NCBI RefSeq assembly: GCF_000196015.1
Contig: NC_007974.2
Location: forward strand, 1,426,001 to 1,490,000
DNA from: Cupriavidus metallidurans CH34
Lineage (GTDB): Bacteria > Pseudomonadota > Gammaproteobacteria > Burkholderiales > Burkholderiaceae
DNA: 64,000 bases
Direction: 5' to 3'
The notes under the pieces are model-generated. The model worked only from the letters and a program-made list of their open reading frames with translations, was not told the DNA's origin and ran no database searches. Shown piece by piece: positions 20,201-27,637 of the stretch (within the stretch, counting starts at the first letter, position 1; the number at the start of each line of letters is the position of its first letter). The translations under genes and the position numbers were made by a program.

Positions 20201-22083
20201 CTGGCCATCTGCACGGCGTGCAACTCGATGGGCAGGCGCTGCTGGATGTTGAGCGCGACGGACTGCATCGGGAAGTCGCCCGCCAGCATCGGGGCTGGCG
20301 CCAGACGCGCGCCTACGATGTCAACGGGCGGCTGGACAGGATCGCCGTGCACGCGGGAACGGGAGAGGGAAAGGGAAACATCGACGTGCCGGGCGCGTGG
20401 ATCGCCCAGCGCCAGTTCCTGTACAGCCAGACCGGCCATCTCGCGCGCATCCAGGACCATGCGCGCGGCGTGACCGACTACACCTACGATCCGGTCGGGC
20501 GTCTGCTCAAGGCCGTGTCGCCGGACCTGACCGAGGTGTTTGCCTTCGATCCGGCGGGCAATCCGGTGGACCCGGACAAGGTAGCCCCACGCCCGGAGGT
20601 CGAGAGCAAGCCGGACAAGGTGCTGCGCCACGCGCGGGAGGCCGCCGAGGATGCCGCGTGGCTGCGCGAGCATCCGGGCGAGAAGTATGCGCCGCTGCGC
20701 TGGGATGAGCGGACCTCGCGGGACAGGGAGAAGCTGAAAGCCTGGGAGGCGTCGCTGCCGCGCTGCGTGGGCAACGTGCTGCGCGAACTCTCGCGCACGC
20801 GCTACGCGCACGATGCGTATGGCAATCTCGTGCGGCGCACCGAGCCCAACGGCGTGACGTGGCTGTACCAGTACGATGCCGCCAACCGGCTGGAGCGGGC
20901 CGACCGCTACGCCACGCCACCGCCGGCTGAAGCACTGAAGCGCATCGAGCGCACCCCGGATGGCGTGCTGCACGCCTTCCCGGCCAGGGTCGAACCCGAC
21001 ATGCAGGTGCGCTTCCTGTATGACGCGTTCGGGCGACGCACGCTCAAGGCGGTCGAGCGGGCCGGCCGCCTTGAGCGCACCTTCTTTACGTGGGACGGCG
21101 ACGTGCTGCTGATGGAGGAACGCTTCCTCCAGGCAAAGCCGCAAGCGTTCACCCCGCACGAATACCAGCCGATCCCGGTCATCCGGGAGCATCCCGAAGA
21201 TGCGCACTCGGTGCCGGTGGCGCAGCGCCAGCACACGCTGGCGCAATCCCACCAGTGGCAAGGAGCTTCGCTATATCTGCACGAGCCAGACAGCTTCGTG
21301 CCGCTGGCGCGGCTGGACGAGACGCTAGTGGAACCAGCCTTCATGGCGACGGGCACCGATGGACGGTATGTGCAGGTGCCGGCCAAGAGCCGGCATGCGA
21401 CGCTCTTCTACCTGAACGACCACCTGGGCACCCCGCAGGAACTGGTCGACGAGTCGGGCAAGGTCGTGTGGCTCGCCCGGTACAAAGCCTGGGGCGGACT
21501 AAAGACCCCACGCAAGTCGACAGACCCGACCGAGACCACCAACGCCATCCGGTTCCCGGGGCAGTACCATGATGTCGAGACGGGCCTGCACTACAACCGG
21601 CACCGGTATTACGATCCGGGTAGTGGGCGGTTCATTTCCAAAGATCCGGTTGGGTTGGCGGGTGGGATTAATGTTTATACGTATGCGCCCAATCCGGTGG
21701 GGTGGGTTGATCCGCTTGGGCTGCGATGCGATAGTCCTGCGGATAAACTCGCACGTAAACTGCGAGCACTTCAAAAAGCACAGGGAAATGCCGCCTCCGC
21801 GCGAGGATTTCCTGATGGTCGAATCAGATATTACGACACAGAAGTTCCGGCATTAACGCAGGGACCTACACGGGGACGGTCACATGTAACCGAGTGGAAT
21901 CCAGCAACAGGGCAGGTTCGATCATGGGAGGAAACATATAACCACGCTGGTGAAGTTAACCGAGTTCATCCTAAGATGAATAATGGCGAGGTGTTGGAAT
22001 TGCCTCACTATCCACCAACAAAATCCGATATTGAGCAAGGCAAAGCGACGCCGTCCGGTAGGGTTATAAGAGGCTGCACCTAA
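17203..22083 (+). CDS. RHS repeat polymorphic toxin, T6SS cargo
   Basis: A 1626-residue RHS protein. Hydrophobic segments near residues 60-125 (CLYMVPVVGNAMSLWDVG; WGILVIDAIGVVPAAGN) resemble the membrane region of PAAR-RHS effectors, but no PAAR domain is fused; PAAR is encoded separately at 23897. A DUF6531-like segment starts near residue 320 (CGCPVTASPKPVNYAMGDEN). Many YD repeats follow (FAYDEQGRATAVTDALGN type), forming the shell. The core ends with the self-cleavage region DPVGLAGG...NPVGWVDPLGL near 1486-1506. The last 120 residues are a variable tip (RIRYYDTEVPALTQGPTRGR, NRVHPKMNNGEVLELPHYPP), encoded by visibly AT-richer DNA. I cannot assign its activity; the basic and aromatic composition would fit a nuclease. 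Confidence 0.95.
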   Translation: MAATETPHSPARQIPQAVHDNAQARRVVLSPVPAPVTAPTLVHGAIDSVADHSHELFIQCLYMVPVVGNAMSLWDVGTDVYRLCSQPSAARNLFEWGILVIDAIGVVPAAGNASRPARAVVKEVLLAFAKGQSTAVLVDLFWATAGGDVIEFMAHLDEHLKRWQADIIKGVQQATRTIRTFVQNPISAAEQMGVIRKNKGFWSWVPSTEEVALYGIDELLKLSGQRTAILAWLDEFERNTEPMIRAALGDAAKAGTLLFMAAQIVAEIKTRRARGKTPSHTAQAAPGELTEPHRKPGEHRDTTQKPAKPGKTPARDGCGCPVTASPKPVNYAMGDENLAQTDFVLDGIVPIVWTRRYRSSLCAYDNSPLGARWSSPYHLSLAPQDDGSFLFFDPDNRPVPLPAVELGESVEVPGEQLTLHRPDGRQVRLTYPDGAAEAYTLHGARYRLTTRSRRDGMALMLSYDNHGNLIGMTGGAEATIRLDYVEGRVSAIHRVDLNGDIQLTLARYRYDRAGDLVRHENVLGHTRSFAYVQHLLTQYTDFNGNAHHLEWSWPGRAHGLPAPADAKCVRTWIGKHADDPREDTRFEYHREHWYTKVTDADGGITYQRYDYHNRIVMVEHPDGSSERFEWDDHNNVVGVTNAEGQVQRFAYDEQGRATAVTDALGNTTRTEYDAAGLPVKVTAPTGEVTQTAYDELGHPVSVTDPAGRMTQYAWSGAGLLLALTDPKGGVQTFTYDHGGRLTCVQDCSGHETRYSYDANGFLLQRIDAEGHSTGYRHDASGQLLTRTHPDKSEERFTYDHEGNLTAYTDAAGQVTEYSYNARHQPTLRRDAAGRELWYFYDKQWRLARLQNEAGEATRFTYDAVGQLVKQTGFDDRTVQYAYDAAGRLVGTVEGEMRTDYERDPLGRLTRRSVRAEGLRSSVDEHFHYDAQGRLVTATSGVSTVHLHYDDAGNLVAEQQRYGSAGSGYVTVSRHEYDALGHRTRTTLPNTRTVDWLRYGSGHLHGVQLDGQALLDVERDGLHREVARQHRGWRQTRAYDVNGRLDRIAVHAGTGEGKGNIDVPGAWIAQRQFLYSQTGHLARIQDHARGVTDYTYDPVGRLLKAVSPDLTEVFAFDPAGNPVDPDKVAPRPEVESKPDKVLRHAREAAEDAAWLREHPGEKYAPLRWDERTSRDREKLKAWEASLPRCVGNVLRELSRTRYAHDAYGNLVRRTEPNGVTWLYQYDAANRLERADRYATPPPAEALKRIERTPDGVLHAFPARVEPDMQVRFLYDAFGRRTLKAVERAGRLERTFFTWDGDVLLMEERFLQAKPQAFTPHEYQPIPVIREHPEDAHSVPVAQRQHTLAQSHQWQGASLYLHEPDSFVPLARLDETLVEPAFMATGTDGRYVQVPAKSRHATLFYLNDHLGTPQELVDESGKVVWLARYKAWGGLKTPRKSTDPTETTNAIRFPGQYHDVETGLHYNRHRYYDPGSGRFISKDPVGLAGGINVYTYAPNPVGWVDPLGLRCDSPADKLARKLRALQKAQGNAASARGFPDGRIRYYDTEVPALTQGPTRGRSHVTEWNPATGQVRSWEETYNHAGEVNRVHPKMNNGEVLELPHYPPTKSDIEQGKATPSGRVIRGCT
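21519..21722 (+). repeat. RHS core 3' end, copy 1 of a duplicated block
   Basis: This stretch, encoding the last conserved part of the RHS core up to DPLGL, recurs at 22422-22625 with a constant 903-base offset and only scattered substitutions. It is the recombination zone at which variable toxin tips are exchanged. Confidence 0.9.
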
Positions 22084-22094
22084 GGAGAACAATC

Positions 22095-22343
22095 TTGCCT
22101 AATATGAGAGATAAATTTATTGATGGTCTAAATTTAATCATCAATTCGAGTGGTTATTCTCCGTATAAAATTGCTCGTTATGCACATGAGTTTTATTTAG
22201 ATTTCGATTTTGACGATCCAGATTTAAATCACGTAGTAAATTTTCTACAAGGAATGGATGCGGGACCGGAGTTTGAGCTATCAGAAACGGAGTTGAGGCT
22301 TTTTTTGAAAGAGCAACTAAAACCCTTGTCAGGGAGCGAATAA
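22095..22343 (+). CDS. probable immunity protein for the RHS tip toxin
   Basis: An 82-residue acidic protein (many Asp and Glu, for example YLDFDFDDPDLNHVVNF). It starts 11 bases after the toxin stop. TTG at 22095 is chosen because AAGGAG lies seven bases before it; the in-frame ATG at 22104 is too distant. The DNA is much AT-richer than the RHS core, matching the adjoining toxin tip, so toxin and immunity appear to have travelled together. Small acidic proteins in this position normally bind and neutralise the cognate toxin. No family is recognised. Confidence 0.75.
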   Translation: MPNMRDKFIDGLNLIINSSGYSPYKIARYAHEFYLDFDFDDPDLNHVVNFLQGMDAGPEFELSETELRLFLKEQLKPLSGSE

Positions 22344-22352
22344 ATTCTGGGA

Positions 22353-22404
22353 GAAATCATTCGAGCCGGCGATCTGACCGACCATGGCGGCGTGGTGATG
22401 GGAA
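22353..22404 (+). pseudogene. relic of a PAAR gene start
   Basis: Translating from 22353 gives [17 protein letters not shown], which matches the N-terminus of PAAR-domain proteins (compare SIAFVGDATTHGGVILTG in the intact PAAR gene at 23897). No start codon is preserved and the frame runs within about 20 bases into RHS-derived sequence. It is a truncated remnant joined to the orphan RHS tip. Confidence 0.7.
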
Positions 22405-22421
22405 CTTTGTCACTATGGACA

Positions 22422-22953
22422 GACAGACCCGACCGAGGCCACCAACGCCATCCGGTTCCAGGGGCAGTACCATGATGTCGAGACGGGGCTGCACTACAAC
22501 CGGCACCGGTATTACGATCCGAGCAGTGGGCGGTTCATTTCCAAAGATCCTATTGGGTTGGCGGGTGGGATCAATGTTTATGCGTATGCGCCGAATCCGG
22601 TGGGGTGGATTGATCCTTTAGGGCTCAAATGTCAAACTGCTCTCTCATCTCCCGCCGCTCGTCGTGAGGCGATGCGTCAAGCCGGAATTCCCACAAGCCA
22701 GCAACGTATCAGTTAATCGAAAAACAGTTCTGGTCGGGAGTACAGGTATGAGGTTCCGCGATCGGGGGGAGGAATGGTGCAGGCCACAGTCCAGCAGCAA
22801 ACGATGGACATAAGCCACATGGATGATCCCCACTGGGAAGCAGGTAAAGTAAAGGTCGATCCTATTTCCGGAGAAACCAGGATGAATGACTACGGAAGAC
22901 CAAAAATCGCAAATCCAAAAGGCAAAGCGTCCTACAGAAGGTGCTATGAATAA
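22422..22953 (+). pseudogene. orphan RHS tip with in-frame stop (displaced toxin module)
   Basis: The first 204 bases duplicate the RHS core end (copy 2 of 21519-21722), reading through [15 protein letters not shown] to DPLGLK. A different tip follows: [20 protein letters not shown], then SQQRIS and a TAA at about 22714. Reading on in the same frame gives SKNSSGREYRYEVPRSGGGM, MDDPHWEAGKVKVDPISGET and RPKIANPKGKASYRRCYE, ending at TAA 22951. One CAA-to-TAA change would therefore explain the break. There is no promoter-proximal start, so this is a silent or dead alternative tip left by RHS tip replacement. Confidence 0.85.
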
Positions 22954-23419
22954 TTCTGATACTTCTGCGTACCGGAAAGCACTGCTTTATAGACGTGCGA
23001 ACGGGAGGAAAATTATCAGCAGTCATCTTCATAAGGTCGCCGAAATTTGCCCCTCTAGCGATCATAAAAACCTCATTTCACTGGAGGAAACTGACAGTTT
23101 ACTTGTCGAATTTAATTCGCGTAGAACAGCACTTCTGGAATTTAGGAGACGTATTTCTCCGCATGAGATACAGGAGGTTCTGGAAACCATAAGCAAAACA
23201 TACAAGGGTGGCGCCTACATTTTCATTGACGAGGACTGGAGATATTGTGGTGCATTACGGATTGCCGAATCGTGGATGATAAACAAGGAGTTTCGATTCG
23301 GTCCCAAGATTATCAATGACCTAATATTCATAGATGTTGGCATGGAGAAAGCGATAAGTCTGGATTACTTTGAGATTAATGGTGACACGTTAGTCGATGT
23401 CATCGAATGGGAACAATGA
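22946..23419 (+). CDS. probable immunity protein for the displaced RHS tip
   Basis: A 157-residue protein encoded by AT-rich DNA. The ATG at 22946 overlaps the end of the orphan toxin frame by eight bases, with AGAAGG upstream, the usual coupled toxin-immunity arrangement. The C-terminal half (YIFIDEDWRYCGALRIAES, FEINGDTLVDVIEWEQ) resembles small alpha/beta immunity folds, but I cannot name a family. It is intact although its toxin is broken, so it may still protect against sibling cells that carry the functional toxin. Confidence 0.7.
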   Translation: MNNSDTSAYRKALLYRRANGRKIISSHLHKVAEICPSSDHKNLISLEETDSLLVEFNSRRTALLEFRRRISPHEIQEVLETISKTYKGGAYIFIDEDWRYCGALRIAESWMINKEFRFGPKIINDLIFIDVGMEKAISLDYFEINGDTLVDVIEWEQ

Positions 23420-23517
23420 ACCGGCCTGTGCCAAGAGATGCATCGACACTGTGGCCCAGTGTCGGTACGTTTTACGGTTCGTGGCTGACATTACTCTCGA
23501 AATTTTCCGCTACCCCA

Positions 23518-23865
23518 ATGAACCAGGCGCCCAAAGCCCCACCTGATCACGGTAGCTACATCGACGGCGGCTATACGATGCCGACCGGGGACGGCCTGTC
23601 GGTTCGCCGGTTGCCAAACGGCAATATTGAAGGCAACGTGCCGTCGATACGCATGCTCACCATTGCGGACGTGTCCCAGGTTGAGCGACACGACATCGCC
23701 CATGTGTACGACACGGTGTCCCACACACTACATTTCGCCGGTGGAGGTGTGCTGTCCTACATGCATGCCGTCAATGGGCGTGGCTACGAGATCAGCGGAC
23801 GGTGTGTCCATCTAGAAGCCAGTCCGGACGGGACGATCGTAGTCTTCGGCACCCTCCGTGCCTGA
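23518..23865 (+). CDS. hypothetical protein in T6SS effector island
   Basis: A 115-residue soluble protein (MNQAPKAPPDHGSYIDGGYT...). It is rich in short beta-strand-like stretches (GLSVRRLPNGNIEGNVPSIR; VSHTLHFAGGGVLSYMH) and has no signal peptide. The frame is open back to an ATG at 23416 that overlaps the stop of the preceding immunity gene; that longer form (149 residues) is possible, as neither start has a strong ribosome site. Its place between an immunity gene and PAAR suggests a role in the effector module, perhaps as adaptor or immunity protein. No family is recognised. Confidence 0.55.
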   Translation: MNQAPKAPPDHGSYIDGGYTMPTGDGLSVRRLPNGNIEGNVPSIRMLTIADVSQVERHDIAHVYDTVSHTLHFAGGGVLSYMHAVNGRGYEISGRCVHLEASPDGTIVVFGTLRA

Positions 23866-23896
23866 ACAATGACCTCGCACTTACAAAGGTAATTCC

Positions 23897-24163
23897 ATGA
23901 CCTCTATTGCTTTCGTCGGCGACGCCACAACTCACGGCGGCGTCATCCTCACAGGCTCGGATACCATGATCGTCATGGGACGCAAGGCTGCGCGGGTGGG
24001 CGACCTCGTGTCCTGCCCGCTACCTGGTCATGGCATCAATCCAATCATCGAAGGCTCCGACATGCTGACAGACAACGGCAAGGCGATTGCCCTGCACGGA
24101 CACCGGACCGCGTGCGGCTGCACGCTGATTGCGCTGAGCACGGATGCCACGATTCGCAAGTGA
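23897..24163 (+). CDS. PAAR domain protein
   Basis: An 88-residue stand-alone PAAR protein, which caps the VgrG trimer with a sharp tip and can link effectors to it. The pattern SIAFVGDATTHGGVILTGSD, GRKAARVGDLVSCPLPGHG and the later His/Cys residues (HGHRTACGCTL) provide the usual zinc ligands. An AAAGG ribosome site precedes the ATG. It supplies the tip function that the RHS protein of this island lacks. Confidence 0.92.
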   Translation: MTSIAFVGDATTHGGVILTGSDTMIVMGRKAARVGDLVSCPLPGHGINPIIEGSDMLTDNGKAIALHGHRTACGCTLIALSTDATIRK

Positions 24164-24612
24164 CCTCGCGCGTCAGATATCGTCGATATTGGTCCCCACA
24201 GTGAGCCATCCTCGACCGGGTCCGCGCCAAGAACCATCCGCAGATCGCAAGCAGCACCGGGCAACCGGGCTGGACTTTCCCCGGGCAATATGGCATAAGA
24301 CCCATTGCCCCATAACGCCTGACGCCGGCTGACTACCAGTCGAGCGCCCCCGAATAGAAAGCCAATGTCCCGCTTCCAGCGCCTCGCCACAGTTTCCCGC
24401 CGTGCTACGCATGGCAGGACTGCGTGCGCCCGTGGAATGCAGGCTGGCATTGCCGCCACACACCTGACCGCCCCGGTCCCGCGCGCCGTGCTTTTCCTGG
24501 CCGTGCGGGCAACTCGGGACACCGGCATCCGGACCTGAGCTTTCCCGCACGGCACTTTGCATTTGGACGCCACCCCTGGCGCCGCAATTCATCGTGCATC
24601 CTGGAGAAAGCC
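24164..24612. other. gene-poor stretch after PAAR
   Basis: About 450 bases hold no convincing gene. ORFs exist on both strands but have Arg/Cys-rich compositions typical of out-of-frame GC-rich DNA and lack ribosome sites. A small ORF from 24364 (about 57 residues) is possible but unsupported. Confidence 0.5.
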
Positions 24613-24687
24613 ATGACCCCCATCTACCGAAAGACCATCTGCGCCATCGTGGCCGTCGCCGCGCTCTACGTCCTGATCAATAGCTGA
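24613..24687 (+). CDS. 24-residue single-helix membrane peptide
   Basis: A tiny ORF with a good GGAG ribosome site six bases upstream encodes MTPIYRK followed by the hydrophobic segment TICAIVAVAALYVLINS. It ends 15 bases before the next gene. Composition and placement suggest a real small membrane protein or leader peptide, but there is no homology argument. Confidence 0.4.
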   Translation: MTPIYRKTICAIVAVAALYVLINS

Positions 24688-24702
24688 CGGAAGAGGCGCC
24701 TC

Positions 24703-25326
24703 ATGACACTCACGCTTGCAATGCCCTCCTGGGGGCAGGTACTGGCACGCATACTCGAACTGCGCATCGACGTCAGTTTGTCGCCCGGCGAAGTGGAGCG
24801 CGAACTCGACACGCTGCATGACCGCATCCGCCAGCCAGGTGACAAGCTGCACGATATGCCGGCGGTGCCAACCGCACTGCCGGGCGTGCGCCTGCGTTAT
24901 CGCGAAGCCGATGGCGAGTATTACGTGTACGTCGAAGACACACGATATGGACGCATCGCCGGCTATACGGTGTTCAACCGTCTGATCGAGGTCAGCCGAC
25001 GCACGGACCGTCTGGTACGCGCGCCCCACACAAAGCTCGGTCCGGCCTATCAGCGCTGCGGCCTGGCCACGTCCATCTACGGCTGGGCGCTGGACGGCGG
25101 TCTCTGCCTGATCAGCGGCGCGCGGCAGTCTGCCGGCGCCAATGCCTTGTGGGGGACGCTGGCCAGGCGTCACACCCGCGGCTACGTGGATCTACGCGAC
25201 AAGTCGATGACCTATCTCGGCGAGTCCGTCAGCGAGACCGTGCAAGCCGATCTGCACACTCGCATGATCCTGCTGGGCCAGGGCTGGACACTCTCATCGT
25301 TCGCCGACGCCACCGGTATGCGTTGA
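24703..25326 (+). CDS. GNAT-like protein at the end of the T6SS island
   Basis: A 207-residue protein without signal peptide. The central part resembles the acetyl-CoA-binding motif of GNAT acetyltransferases: LGPAYQRCGLATSIYGWALD (R-x-x-G-L-A), followed by SGARQSAGANALWGTLARR. The N-terminal LRYREADGEYYVYVEDTRYG and GRIAGYTVFNRLIEV fit the preceding beta-strands. It lies downstream of PAAR and the 24-residue peptide, on the same strand, so it may be a cargo effector or a modifier of one. No catalytic residue can be named with confidence. Confidence 0.6.
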   Translation: MTLTLAMPSWGQVLARILELRIDVSLSPGEVERELDTLHDRIRQPGDKLHDMPAVPTALPGVRLRYREADGEYYVYVEDTRYGRIAGYTVFNRLIEVSRRTDRLVRAPHTKLGPAYQRCGLATSIYGWALDGGLCLISGARQSAGANALWGTLARRHTRGYVDLRDKSMTYLGESVSETVQADLHTRMILLGQGWTLSSFADATGMR

Positions 25327-25343
25327 CCCCTGCGACGGCGGCT

Positions 25344-26345
25344 TCAAACCGCTGTCGCTACCGGGGCTACGGGGGCCAGCTCGACGGCGAAGCTCTTGCG
25401 CAGATTGTCGAGCATGTCGTCGACCATCTCCTGCAGGCCGAACCGTGGCTGCCAGCCCCAGTCCGCACGCGCCGCGCTGTCGTCGATCGAATCGGGCCAG
25501 CCCTGTGCAATCGCCTGCCGGTAGTCAGGCGCGTAGTGGACTTCAAATTCAGGCACGCGTAGCCGGATCGCCGCCGCGATTTCGGCCGGCGTGAAACTCA
25601 CTGCGGCCAGGTTGTAGCTGCCACGTTCGCGCACCTGTTCGCGTGGCGCCTCCATCAGTTCCAGCGTGGCCCGGATGGCATCGGGCATGTACATCATCGG
25701 TAGCCGTTCGTCTTCCTTCAAGAAGCAGGTGTAGGGCTCACTGCGTACGGCATGGTGGAAGATGTCGACGGCATAGTCGGTCGTGCCGCCGCCCGGCGGG
25801 GTCTTGTGCGAGATCAGCCCGGGATACCGCACGCTGCGAACGTCGACGCCATGGTTCTCGAAGTACCAGCGACACCAACCTTCCCCAGCCTGTTTCGAGA
25901 TGCCGTACACGGTGGTCGGTTCCATGACCGTCTTCTGCGGCGTGTCGATGCTCGGCGTGGTGGGCCCAAACGCGGCAATCGAACTGGGCCAGAACACCCG
26001 CTCAATGCCATGGTGCCGCGCGGCTTCCAGCACGTTCAGCAGGCCTGTCATGTTCAGGTTCCAGGCCCATTGGGGCGCCTTCTCCCCCGTCGCCGACAGC
26101 GCGGCCGCCAGCAGATAAATCTGCGTGATGCCGTGCCGCTCGATCACAGTCGTCAGTTCACCGCGATCCGTCACGTTAAGCATCTCGTGCGCGATATGGA
26201 CGTGGCGGCCGGTCGGTACCACGTCCGACGTCACCACCTGCTCACGCCCATGACGTTCCGCCAATGCCAGAGCCAGCTCCGATCCAAGTTGCCCGTTTGC
26301 GCCAATGATCAGGATTTTCGGCACGGCTGTTGTGGCGGCTGTCAT
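25344..26345 (-). CDS. SDR-type L-threonine 3-dehydrogenase (NAD-dependent epimerase family)
   Basis: A 333-residue short-chain dehydrogenase/epimerase. The NAD loop is GANGQLG at residues 15-21, and the catalytic Y-x3-K is Tyr147-Lys151 (VYGISKQ) with Ser in [10 protein letters not shown]. It resembles the SDR-type threonine dehydrogenases (UDP-galactose-epimerase-like) instead of the zinc-dependent E. coli Tdh. It would oxidise threonine to 2-amino-3-ketobutyrate, the substrate of the neighbouring Kbl. The two genes overlap by four bases (kbl first), which strongly supports the assignment. Confidence 0.9.
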   Translation of the reverse strand: MTAATTAVPKILIIGANGQLGSELALALAERHGREQVVTSDVVPTGRHVHIAHEMLNVTDRGELTTVIERHGITQIYLLAAALSATGEKAPQWAWNLNMTGLLNVLEAARHHGIERVFWPSSIAAFGPTTPSIDTPQKTVMEPTTVYGISKQAGEGWCRWYFENHGVDVRSVRYPGLISHKTPPGGGTTDYAVDIFHHAVRSEPYTCFLKEDERLPMMYMPDAIRATLELMEAPREQVRERGSYNLAAVSFTPAEIAAAIRLRVPEFEVHYAPDYRQAIAQGWPDSIDDSAARADWGWQPRFGLQEMVDDMLDNLRKSFAVELAPVAPVATAV

Positions 26346-27544
26346 CGAATCAGCCCCAATTCACGGCCTGCCTGGCCGAAGGCATCAAGAGCGGACTGCA
26401 GCGTCACCGCATCGTGCACAGCGCTCATCTGCACGCGGATACGTGCCTGTCCCTTCGGGACCACGGGATAGAAGAAACCGACTACGTACACACCGAGTTC
26501 CAGCAGTCTGTCAGCCAGCTGCTGCGCCTTTTCGGCGTCATAGACCATAATCGGCACGATCGGATGGTCGCCGGGCTTGATGTCGAAGCCAAGCTTCGCG
26601 ATGCCTTCGCGGAAGAACTGGGTGTTCTGCTCCAGCCGGTCCCGCAGCTCGGTACTGCCTTCCAGGATATCGAGCACGGCAATGCTGCCGCCAACGATGG
26701 CCGGCGCCACGGTATTCGAAAAAAGATAGGGTCGGGAACGCTGGCGCAAGAGCTCGACGACTTCCTTGCGCCCGGAGGTAAAGCCGCCCGATGCGCCACC
26801 GAGCGCCTTGCCCAGCGTGCCCGTGATGATGTCGATCTTGCCGAACACCCCGCGCGCCTCGTGCGTGCCTCGCCCACGCGCGCCCATGAAGCCCGTGGCG
26901 TGGCATTCGTCAATGCCGAGCAGCGCGCCATGCTCGTCGCAGATCTTCCGGATCTCGTCCAGCCGCGCAACGGTGCCGTCCATCGAGAACACGCCATCGC
27001 TAAAGACGAGCTTGAAGCGTGCGCCATCCGCATCGGCCTGCCGCAATTGGGCGCGCAGGTCGTCCAGATCGTTGTGCCGGTAGCGAAGGCGTCGCGCCTT
27101 GGACAGGCGGATGCCGTCGATGATCGACGCGTGGTTCAGTTCATCACTGATCACGGCGTCTTCGGGGCCGAGGATGGTCTCGAACAGCCCACCGTTCGCA
27201 TCGAAGGCCGAGCCATAGAGGATGGTGTCCTCGGTGCCCAGGAACCGGGCCAGACGCCCCTCCAGTTCCTTGTGCAGATCCTGCGTGCCGCAGATAAAGC
27301 GTACCGACGACAGCCCATAGCCATGCGTGCGCAGCGCCTCGTGCGCGGCTTCGATGACCTTGGGGTGCGACGACAGCCCAAGGTAGTTGTTGGCGCACAG
27401 GTTGATCACCTCGCGACCGTCCGCCGTGCGGATCTTGGCGCCCTGCGGCGTGGCGATGACGCGCTCGCGCTTGTACAGGCCCGCGGCGCGGATCGAATCC
27501 AGCTCCGCGCGGATGGATGCATAAAAGGCCTCGGCACTCGACAT
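26342..27544 (-). CDS. kbl: glycine C-acetyltransferase (2-amino-3-ketobutyrate CoA ligase)
   Basis: A 400-residue PLP enzyme of the alpha-oxoamine synthase family. It cleaves 2-amino-3-ketobutyrate with CoA into glycine and acetyl-CoA. The PLP lysine is Lys246 in [10 protein letters not shown]. Other marks are [27 protein letters not shown] and [11 protein letters not shown]. Length and motifs match E. coli Kbl. It is the first gene of a leftward pair with the threonine dehydrogenase, and is divergent from the XRE-cupin regulator. Confidence 0.96.
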   Translation of the reverse strand: MSSAEAFYASIRAELDSIRAAGLYKRERVIATPQGAKIRTADGREVINLCANNYLGLSSHPKVIEAAHEALRTHGYGLSSVRFICGTQDLHKELEGRLARFLGTEDTILYGSAFDANGGLFETILGPEDAVISDELNHASIIDGIRLSKARRLRYRHNDLDDLRAQLRQADADGARFKLVFSDGVFSMDGTVARLDEIRKICDEHGALLGIDECHATGFMGARGRGTHEARGVFGKIDIITGTLGKALGGASGGFTSGRKEVVELLRQRSRPYLFSNTVAPAIVGGSIAVLDILEGSTELRDRLEQNTQFFREGIAKLGFDIKPGDHPIVPIMVYDAEKAQQLADRLLELGVYVVGFFYPVVPKGQARIRVQMSAVHDAVTLQSALDAFGQAGRELGLIR

Positions 27545-27581
27545 GGCCAGACTCCCGGTGGTAGTGTCTCGGAACGCTCAA

Positions 27582-27595
27582 TTCGATAAATCGAA
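27582..27595. promoter_or_regulatory. palindrome in the kbl/regulator intergenic region
   Basis: TTCGATAAATCGAA has perfect 6-bp arms around AA. It lies between the divergent kbl and XRE-cupin genes. Two copies of TATAACGAACA (about 27605 and 27626) follow as direct repeats. Together they are candidate binding sites for the XRE regulator. Confidence 0.45.
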
Positions 27596-27637
27596 CGTGT
27601 TCTATATAACGAACATGTCGTGCACTATAACGAACAG

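Noticed and set aside
18700..20600. Periodic repeats that might be read as a CRISPR or tandem array
   Set aside because: They are YD-repeat codons of the RHS shell, in frame and diverged, without identical direct repeats and spacers.
19303..21261. 652-codon open frame antisense to the RHS core
   Set aside because: It is a shadow of the repeat-rich RHS gene, with no ribosome site or recognisable domain.
24028..24573. 181-codon leftward frame over the PAAR end and following gap
   Set aside because: It overlaps PAAR, is Arg/Ala/Cys-rich like other out-of-frame translations, and has no ribosome site.
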